DNA of 64,000 bases from Lycium barbarum (taxonomy: Eukaryota; Streptophyta; Magnoliopsida; Solanales; Solanaceae): the NCBI RefSeq assembly GCF_019175385.1, contig NC_083338.1, positions 90,603,777-90,667,776 of the forward strand, in the 5' to 3' direction. The translations under genes were made by a program, and so were the position numbers. Positions 56,724-64,000 of the stretch are shown here, one piece after another. Below the pieces are notes generated by a model. It had not been told where the DNA came from. It was given only the letters and a program-made list of their open reading frames with translations, and did no database searches. The first letter of the stretch is position 1. Each line of letters begins with the position of its first letter.

Positions 56724-56743
56724 AACATTCGTCCCCGAATGTT
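56724..56743 (-). other. PPT-adjacent stem-loop (G copy)
   Basis: AACATTCGTCCCCGAATGTT: perfect 8-bp arms; only the loop differs from E and F (TCCC for TCCT). Confidence 0.85.
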
Positions 56744-56805
56744 AAATTAATCTTATAATGTGACGGGGAAGTCTCCCTTTACAATTAGCACACATAACTC
56801 ATTCG

Positions 56806-59800
56806 TCAATCAATACAACAAACTTGAAAGTTTAAATTACCTGTGGCCGCACGGAATAAATGAGGGTATTTCTTCTTCATCTCATCCTCCGACTCCCAGG
56901 TCATTTCTTCCCGGTTGTTGTTGCGCCACAGGACTTTAACAGAAGGCACTTCCTTAGTGCGTAGTCTCCGTACCTGTCGGTCCAAAATGGTTATAGGCTG
57001 CTCCTCATAAGACAAGTGCTCCGTTACCTGAATATCGTCCACTGGAAATATCCTGGAAGGATGACCAATACATTTTCGCAGCATAGACACATGAAATACC
57101 GGGTGTACGGCCTCCAAATCGGAGGGTAAGTCTAGCTCGTAGGCGACCTCGCCTATCTTCCGCACGATCTGATATGGCCCGATATACCGCGGGCTCAACT
57201 TACCCTTTTTACCGAATCTCATAACACCCTTCATAGGCGACACATTCAAAAACACCCAGTCGCCAATCTGGAACTCTAACGGTCGACGTCGTCTGTCTGC
57301 ATAAGCTTTCTGTCGACTCTGCGTAGCCAATAAGCGCTCCCGAATAAGTTTTACTTTATCCACCGCTTCCTGGATCACATCTGGCCCAATTAACTTAGTC
57401 TCGCCCACGTCGAACCAACCAATAGGAGATCTACATTTCCTGCCATAAAGGGCTTCATACGGTGCCATCTGAATGCTAGAGTGATAACTGTTATTATAAG
57501 CAAATTCAATAAGCGGCAAGTGATCATCCCAGCTACCTCTGAAATCAATAACGCAGGCCCGCAACATATCTTCCAGCGTCTGAATAGTGCGCTCAGCCTG
57601 CCCATTGGACTGAGGATGAAAAGCTGTACTAAGACTCACCTGAGTCCCTAATCCCTCCTGAAATGACCTCCAGAAATTTGCCGTGAACTGGGCACCTCGG
57701 TCAGTAATAATAGATACAGGAACTCCGTGAAGTCTGACTATCTCTCTGATATATAATCTAGCATAATCCTCAGCCGAATAAGTAGTCCGGACTGGGAGAA
57801 AGTGGGATGATTTCGTCAATCCGTCAACAATAACCCAAATAGAATCATACCTGCGTGGAGTGCGCGGTAACCCAACAACGAAATCCATATTAATCATCTC
57901 CCATTTACAGGATGGAATTTCCATCTCCTGCAATAATCCACCGGGCTTCTGATGTTCAATTTTAACTTGCTGGCAATTTGGGCACTGACCAACGAATTCC
58001 GCAATATCTTTCTTCATACCGTCCCACCAATATAAACATCTGAGATCATGATACATTTTAGTGGAACCAGGATGAACAGAATACCGTGCATGATGCGCCT
58101 CGCCCATAATCTGTCGCCGTAGGCCTGCAACGTCCGGTACACAGAATCTGTCCTCATATAACAATACCCCTTCAGGTGAAATTTCAAACGGAGTCTTTTC
58201 TTTATTAAGAGACACATCCCTGTACTGAACCAAAATAGGATCTTCAAACTGACGCTGCTTTACCTCTCTTATAATAGATGATTCAGCAACTGCACGAACA
58301 GAAATCCCAGTATCTCCAGAATCTGCCAAACGAACTCCAAGGCTAGCTAACTGATGAATTTCACGAACCAAGTCTTTCTTACCAGATGGTACATCAGCTA
58401 AACTGCCCATGGACTTGCGGCTAAGTGCATCCGCTACCACATTGGCTTTCCCAGGATGGTACAGGATATCAACGTCATAATCTTTCAATAATTCAAGCCA
58501 TCTTCGCTGCCGCAAATTCAATTCTTTCTGCTTAAAAATATACTGGAGACTCTTATGGTCCGTATAAATATCAACGTGGACCCCATATAAATAATGCCGC
58601 CAAATCATCAAAGCATGAATTACCGCGGCTAACTCAAGATCATGAGTGGGATAATTCTTCTCGTGCGGTCTGAGCTGCCGAGAAGCATATGCTATGACTC
58701 GACCGTGCTGCATCAACACACAACCTATCCCAATACCAGAGGCATCACAGTAGACAACATACCCATCTGATCCTTCTGGAAGAGCTAAAACTGGAGTTGT
58801 AATTAATTTTTCTTTCAACATCTGAAAGCTGCGCTCGGAGGCATCGGTCCACTGAAATTTCGCGGCTTTCTGAGTAAGCTTCGTCAGTGGTGCTGCAATA
58901 GAATAAAAATCTTCCACGAACCTCCGATAATATCTGGCTAACCCCAGAAAATTGCGCACCTCTGTCGGTGTAGTAGGCCTGGGCCAATTCTGTACAGCTT
59001 CAATTTTTTGCGTATCGACCCGAATACCGTCTGCTCCGACAATATGCCCCAAGAATGCCACAGAAGTTAACCAGAATTCACATTTAGAAAATTTAGCATA
59101 TAATTTCTGTTGGCGAAGAATACCAAGTACCGTCCTCAAATGATCTGAATGCTCCTCTGCTGATCGCGAGTAAATCAAAATATCATCAATAAACACAATC
59201 ACGAACATGTCCAGGAAAGGCCGAAATACCCGATTCATTAGATCCATAAATACTGCTGGAGCATTAGTCAACCCGAAAGACATAACTCTGAATTCATAAT
59301 GCCCGTACCGGGTCCTGAAAGCAGTCTTTGGGATATCAGACTCTCGCACTCGCACCTGATGATAACCTGAGCGCAGATCCACCTTTGAAAAATATTTAGC
59401 ACCCTGCAACTGATAAAACAAATCATCAATCTGGGGGAGGGGATATTTATTCTTTATAGTCACCTTATTTAATTGTGGATAATCGATACACATGCGCAGT
59501 GACCAGTCTTTCTTTCTTACAAATAATATCGACGCTCCCCAGGGTGATGTGCTGGGTCTGATAAAATCCTTATCCAACAAATCTTTCAGCTGCTCTTTCA
59601 ATTCCTTCAATTCAGTCGGTGCCATTCTGTACGGAGGAATAGATATAGGCTGCGTATCCGGCAACAAGTCTATAGTGAAATCTATCTCTCGCTCGGGCGG
59701 AAGACCCGGAAGCTCATCAGGAAATACGTCTGGGAATTCATTAACGACCGGAACAGACTGAATGGTAGGTGTCTCAGCTGTAGTGTCGTGCACAGGAACC

Positions 59801-61044
59801 AAGTGATAGATATAGCCTTTCTGAATCATCTTCTTAGCCTTGAGGTACGAAATAAACTTACCCCTCGGCAATGCTGTAGACCCGAACCACTCTATAAATG
59901 GTTCCCCTGGAAATTGAAAACGGACTACCTTTTTCTGGCAGTCAACATTAGCATAACAGGAAGCTAACCAGTCCATACCCATAATGACATCGAATTCCAG
60001 CATATCTAATTCTATCCAATCAGCTTTAGTGCAGCGATCACATATAGTCACAGAACAATCCCTATATACCTGCCTAGCTATAATACAATCCCCGACCGGT
60101 GCAGCGACCTCAAATGTCTCTATAGGCTCAGACACTATCCTAATTTTACTAGCAACGAGCGGGGAAATATATGACAAAGTAGAACCAGGATCAATCAGTG
60201 CATATACAGATCTGGAGAAAACCATTAATGTACCTGTGACGACATTCGGCGAAGCCTCCTGATCCTGGCGGCTGGCCAAGGCGTATATGCGGTTCGAGGG
60301 ACCGCTAGAACCTGAAGCACTGCCACGACCTCGACCGCGTCCCGCCGGTGCAGGCATACCTCGCCCCGCAGGGCGTGCAACTGATGGAGCAGATGATAAA
60401 CCAGCGGCTGATCCCGTCGGCTGAGCTACACTACCAGAACCGCTCGCCAACGGACGATCTCGCATAATATGGCCCTGACCGCCGCATGAAAAACAGGCTC
60501 CAGTAAGTCGATAACACTCTCCCGGGTGCGATTTCTCGCAGTGGGAACAACGGGGCCTGGGTGGTCTGGGCTGACTGGGACCTCTGGATACCTGTGAACC
60601 TGACGCTCTAGAACTCTGACCGGCCCCAGACGGTCCTGCACTATCAAATCTCCTACCGGCCGGCTGTGTACCCCGGCCTGACGGAGGAGGATGTCTGCCT
60701 GACTGCTGCTGCTGAGGCTGTCCGCCTCGAGAATCTCCAGAATAGCCTGCGGACCGAGCCCACTTGGGCGGACTCCTGTCCCGATCTCTACTGGAATGAT
60801 CGGCCCTGTGTCTGTCCTCCATACCTAGGGCATAAGCCGGTAGTCGGGCAATATCCATGTCTAGCTGCAATGCCACCGCCATACAGCCATCAATCAAATA
60901 GCGGTCTAACCCCATCACGTATCTGTGCATCCGATCGGCCATATCTGCTACTGTGGTAGGTGCATTCCGGGCCAAAGAATCAAACACCATATTATACTCA
61001 CGGACGCTCCGACCCCTCAGCTGCAGATGCAAAAAATCGGTCAA
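56806..61044 (-). CDS. Element G gag (C-terminal part)-pol polyprotein
   Basis: A single 1412-residue frame. Residues 1-70 are the gag core end. C184-C187-H192 form a zinc knuckle whose last ligand is R197 instead of Cys. Protease motif IDPGST at 284-289. RT 465-665 with FIDD at 618-621. RNase H acidic residues D767, E804, D829, D872. Integrase zinc domain 984-1024 (H985, H991, C1021, C1024); DDE at D1054, D1115, E1151 (35 residues between the last two). GPY/F module at 1280-1295; chromodomain 1344-1397 ending YPHLF. W514 sits where relatives have Gly. The natural start is upstream: the first Met here lies just past a frameshift in gag. Pol looks enzymatically complete, unlike other copies here. 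Confidence 0.95.
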   Translation of the reverse strand: MTDFLHLQLRGRSVREYNMVFDSLARNAPTTVADMADRMHRYVMGLDRYLIDGCMAVALQLDMDIARLPAYALGMEDRHRADHSSRDRDRSPPKWARSAGYSGDSRGGQPQQQQSGRHPPPSGRGTQPAGRRFDSAGPSGAGQSSRASGSQVSRGPSQPRPPRPRCSHCEKSHPGECYRLTGACFSCGGQGHIMRDRPLASGSGSVAQPTGSAAGLSSAPSVARPAGRGMPAPAGRGRGRGSASGSSGPSNRIYALASRQDQEASPNVVTGTLMVFSRSVYALIDPGSTLSYISPLVASKIRIVSEPIETFEVAAPVGDCIIARQVYRDCSVTICDRCTKADWIELDMLEFDVIMGMDWLASCYANVDCQKKVVRFQFPGEPFIEWFGSTALPRGKFISYLKAKKMIQKGYIYHLVPVHDTTAETPTIQSVPVVNEFPDVFPDELPGLPPEREIDFTIDLLPDTQPISIPPYRMAPTELKELKEQLKDLLDKDFIRPSTSPWGASILFVRKKDWSLRMCIDYPQLNKVTIKNKYPLPQIDDLFYQLQGAKYFSKVDLRSGYHQVRVRESDIPKTAFRTRYGHYEFRVMSFGLTNAPAVFMDLMNRVFRPFLDMFVIVFIDDILIYSRSAEEHSDHLRTVLGILRQQKLYAKFSKCEFWLTSVAFLGHIVGADGIRVDTQKIEAVQNWPRPTTPTEVRNFLGLARYYRRFVEDFYSIAAPLTKLTQKAAKFQWTDASERSFQMLKEKLITTPVLALPEGSDGYVVYCDASGIGIGCVLMQHGRVIAYASRQLRPHEKNYPTHDLELAAVIHALMIWRHYLYGVHVDIYTDHKSLQYIFKQKELNLRQRRWLELLKDYDVDILYHPGKANVVADALSRKSMGSLADVPSGKKDLVREIHQLASLGVRLADSGDTGISVRAVAESSIIREVKQRQFEDPILVQYRDVSLNKEKTPFEISPEGVLLYEDRFCVPDVAGLRRQIMGEAHHARYSVHPGSTKMYHDLRCLYWWDGMKKDIAEFVGQCPNCQQVKIEHQKPGGLLQEMEIPSCKWEMINMDFVVGLPRTPRRYDSIWVIVDGLTKSSHFLPVRTTYSAEDYARLYIREIVRLHGVPVSIITDRGAQFTANFWRSFQEGLGTQVSLSTAFHPQSNGQAERTIQTLEDMLRACVIDFRGSWDDHLPLIEFAYNNSYHSSIQMAPYEALYGRKCRSPIGWFDVGETKLIGPDVIQEAVDKVKLIRERLLATQSRQKAYADRRRRPLEFQIGDWVFLNVSPMKGVMRFGKKGKLSPRYIGPYQIVRKIGEVAYELDLPSDLEAVHPVFHVSMLRKCIGHPSRIFPVDDIQVTEHLSYEEQPITILDRQVRRLRTKEVPSVKVLWRNNNREEMTWESEDEMKKKYPHLFRAATGNLNFQVCCID

Positions 61045-61663
61045 CCCGTGCCCGCCGTAGCTCTGGGGGCAAAAAGTGGCGGGTGAAAGCAGTCACGAAC
61101 TCGTCCCAAGTGGCTGGGGAAGCACCCTCACCCCTGGATATCTCCCAGGACTCATAACAGTAAGCAGCAACATCCCGTAGTCTATGCGAAGCCAGCTCAA
61201 CAGACTCAGTCTCTGAAGCCCTGACCAAGTCTAGTGAGCGCCGCATCCCCCGAATAAAGTCATGGGGGTCTTCGTCGGGCTTAGACCCGAAAAAATCTGG
61301 AGGGCCACATGATAGGAACTCTCGAACTCTCAGGCTGTCACGCCTGTCGTCATCATCATCATCTCTCTGCCCGCGTCTGCGAGCCTGTCCCGCTACCAGA
61401 GTGGTCAATAACTGCACAGCCTCTCTCAGTGTCCTGTCCTCCGCCCCTGGGTGAGGAGCTGGAGGCTCGGGTGCGGGTACTCGGGCCCCTGGAGCTGCTG
61501 ATGGACCTGCTCCAGGCTCCGCCGGTGGTGTAGCGGATCCCTCTGAATGGGGCACAACCTCGGGCAAATCATAGACACGAGCCCGGGTAACTCGCTGTGC
61601 CTGACTAGTCCCTGCTATCCCTGCCTTGCCCTTCTGGGCCGCCGTTGCCTTCTTCGGAGGCAT
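60998..61663 (-). pseudogene. Element G gag N-terminal part, frameshifted
   Basis: Start chosen at MPPKKATAAQKGKAG, as in C; an in-frame ATG 12 bp upstream also exists (61675). It contains a Pro-rich leader (AEPGAGPSAAPGARVPAPEP), LREAVQLLTTLVAGQARRRG, the FFGSKPDEDPHDFIRGMRRS block, and the gag core up to [15 protein letters not shown]. There the frame runs into [10 protein letters not shown] and stops. A run of six A's at 61031-61036 has one base more than the frame requires. It overlaps the polyprotein frame by 47 bp. Gag would assemble the particle; here it is split. Confidence 0.9.
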
Positions 61664-61852
61664 CACTGCAAACACAAATAGCGAATCAGACCAGAATCAT
61701 CCTAATATCACAGCTCTATCGCATGATCTAAGATTTCAAGGAAAGGTAACACCCTAAATGCCCTGTAGCCTCCTGTTTATAGATGTGGTGCACAACATAC
61801 CGATAAACAAGACTCTACAAGACACGGCCTGTAGACATTCCGAGGATAAACC

Positions 61853-61864
61853 GCTCTGATACCA
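61853..61864 (-). other. Primer-binding site of element G
   Basis: GCTCTGATACCA on the printed strand, exact complement of the initiator tRNA-Met site, 4 bp from the 5' LTR. Confidence 0.94.
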
Positions 61865-61868
61865 CTTT

Positions 61869-64000
61869 TGTCACGACCCAACCCCGTAGGCCGTGACTAG
61901 TGCCCGATCTAGGCACCCCAACCCATCTATCAAATGCATTCAAATATATAGCAGAAGCCGACAAGGCTATATTCCAAATTTAGATAATTTCTAGAAAAAA
62001 TTTCGGCAGAGTTTCCTTTGTTTTACAGACTATCCAAAATAGCCCTGTACACAGCAACACCAACAAAGGCCACACAGGGCTAACAAAACAACGTATAAAC
62101 ATATGCGGACCGGCCGCCTCGGCGTATGGGATCGCCCAAACAACATATACACATATCCATGCAGAAAGACCCTAACGCACAAACATGTCCACAGACCTCT
62201 AAACAGACCGACAGAATCATATGACGGGACAGGGCCCCCGCCGTACCCAAGTAGTCAGATATACAGAAATATATATACATAGCAAAAGATGTATGTACCA
62301 AAAGTGGACTCCGGATCAAAGGGAGTACTCCGAAATAGCATAAAGTGGAGCCTACAGTGGTGGATCACCTGTGTCTGTACCTGCGGGCATGAAACGCAGC
62401 CCCCAAGGAAAGGGGGTCAGTATGAAAGATGTACTGAGTATGTAAAGCATAGAGTACAGAAATATGGGCCACAACTGAAAGCAAACAGATACAAAGGGAA
62501 GTACTGAATGATATATCAAAATTTGTATCAAAACATATATATATAATGCAAATAAAATCATGCAAAGCTCAGGAACGTGGTCACCACTCGGACGCTGGTG
62601 CCACACACAGCATAACACCAGAAGGTTCAAATCTCCGTACATCCCCGAGCACACATATCAGCATAACATATCACCAGCCATATCACAGCATAACTCCAAA
62701 CGGAACCCGGCCCTATGGCGAGGTCTCGGGAACTGTAACACAGCATACGGTCGAATTTATGATAGTACGCACGAATCATAACCGGCCCGGGAACCGGTGA
62801 ACGAATCATAATAAGGGCACGAGCGGAGTCGTGAGCAAACAATGCAATTTGTATATCAAAATAGTCTTTCGAAACTTGATTACATCATAAGTAATCTCAT
62901 TAGTCGAATAATTTGTTAGTACGGAAGTTCATTTCACAAGGTGTTCTCAAAGTGGTACGTATGGCTCAAAATATAGTTTAGTACATTATAGTAATCAAAA
63001 CATTCTTTCATAGAAGACAATTTCATAACCGAAGATCCCTTATCAAAACTTTTCCAAAAAGAGAGCCTAATAGAACAAATAAGGCATCTCGGGGTTAGCG
63101 GGCCCACCTCGGGTCAAGTCGAGGTGGCGAACATGAATTACGTACATTTGGGGTCTATGGGATCATACATAAAGGTTTCGAAGTGATCCGACTACGTTTG
63201 CATAAGTTTCGGACGTTTGGTTACTTTCTAGTCTAAATAGGGTCTTTAAGCTTCAATTGAATTGAATGAATAGTAGCCATTCTCTAATTCGGATTTCGAG
63301 GAGCAGAACTACTCCCGGGGTTCCGATATCAACCTAGCATACTAAGACATGCCAAAAGAAAGAGTGGGGAGCCTTACATACCTTATATACGACTTACGCT
63401 CGCCCAAAACTTACGTCCCGTTTCGCTCAGAATCTGCAAATGGTCAAAGTTACCAATTAGGGATTTCAAGGCTTAAGAATTCGCTTAACTTCATTTTTGT
63501 CTACCGAAATTTCGGCAGCATTTCCCCTATATATATAACACCCCCGAGACTTAGCTCGGCTCAATATATATCAACACAGCAACCCATAAGATCACGAACA
63601 TCATAAGTCATAACAAAATCACTCTAAGGACAATATTCTCTCTTTCTATATAAATCGACAACTTTCATTCAAACGTCACGATACCAAACTAATGTCCACG
63701 CTATTGTATTCATTTACTCGTTCAAGGTTATTCAAACACATTCCAATTACGTTCCAAGCAATATACATAAGTTCAAACGATTCGCTACTTTCCATATTGC
63801 ATCCCAAAACGTCAACAACTACGACGAACTTACTAACTCGCATTGTTTCATTCCACATCCATTCGCGACAACCATAATTCACATTTAAAGTCTTACTTTC
63901 ATAATTATATAAAATAGAAAAAAAAAATCATCTAATTTTCCATAAGGACCCGCAACCATTTTCAATGCCAAATCAACTCGTTAAATATTCATTTACTTCA
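61869..64000 (-). mobile_element. Element G, 5' LTR (cut by window end)
   Basis: Starts TGTCACGACCCAACCCCG and follows the 3' LTR to about its position 55945, where the window ends; about 780 bp should lie outside. The TATA box is at 63528-63537 and the leader segment at 62378-62450. A 9-bp deletion (TCAAAGTAG at about 54836) and a shorter TA run (62536-62545) distinguish it from the 3' copy. Confidence 0.93.

Noticed and set aside
56806..61663. Programmed frameshift between gag and pol in G
   Set aside because: The shift falls inside gag core coding, not at a gag-pol border, and elements C and E keep this stretch in one frame. A simple insertion or sequencing error is more likely.

Overview
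This window is nuclear DNA from a flowering plant, almost certainly a eudicot. It is a retrotransposon graveyard: I find no convincing host protein-coding gene, tRNA gene or CRISPR array. Three things point to a plant. There are many Ty3/gypsy chromovirus polyproteins (gag, protease, RT, RNase H, integrase, chromodomain) of the Tekay/Del type. There are 2.4-3.5 kb LTRs. There is also a block of chloroplast-derived DNA (psbB, psbT, ndhB, ycf2, 5S rRNA, rpoC2 and the 16S operon promoter). The style of the LTRs suggests Solanaceae to me, but that is an impression only.

Layout. Positions 1-6745 hold three or four overlapping LTR pieces (A1, an inverted fragment, an older fragment) and the LTR plus pol tail of element A2 (4056-6745). 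Element B, a divergent chromovirus on the minus strand, begins at 6746 (its 3' LTR) and runs to its gag at 22321. It is split by a solo LTR (9764-12415, target duplication AGTCT) and by the whole of element C (13207-19847, target duplication CATAC). A plus-strand LTR piece (22322-23316) and the LTR and short internal remnant of element D (23317-26779) follow. Element E starts at 26780 and was hit repeatedly: two plus-strand solo LTRs (32369-35562, duplication GCGGT; 36177-39678, duplication GAGAT), a ~3.35 kb mosaic plastid insertion in its 5' LTR (41395-44745), and a further plus-strand LTR piece (46518-47459). Element F (47460-52757) is 5'-truncated, and its LTR forms a long inverted repeat with the preceding LTR piece. 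After about 1 kb of unassigned sequence comes element G (53796 to beyond 64000). G is the youngest: its two LTRs differ by about 1.8% by eye and it keeps a 1412-residue gag-pol reading frame.

All internal coding regions are on the minus strand, so on the printed strand each element reads 3' LTR, polypurine tract, pol, gag, primer-binding site, 5' LTR. Where visible, the primer site matches initiator tRNA-Met. Every element is broken in some way. G is closest to intact, with one frameshift in gag and one lost zinc-knuckle cysteine.

The most interesting signals are not genes: a stem-loop next to the polypurine tract kept in five elements, a conserved leader segment (CAGTAC-loop-GTACTG) near the 3' end of nearly every LTR family, clustered TACGGNCCGTA palindromes just upstream of LTR TATA boxes, and the scrambled plastid insertion.
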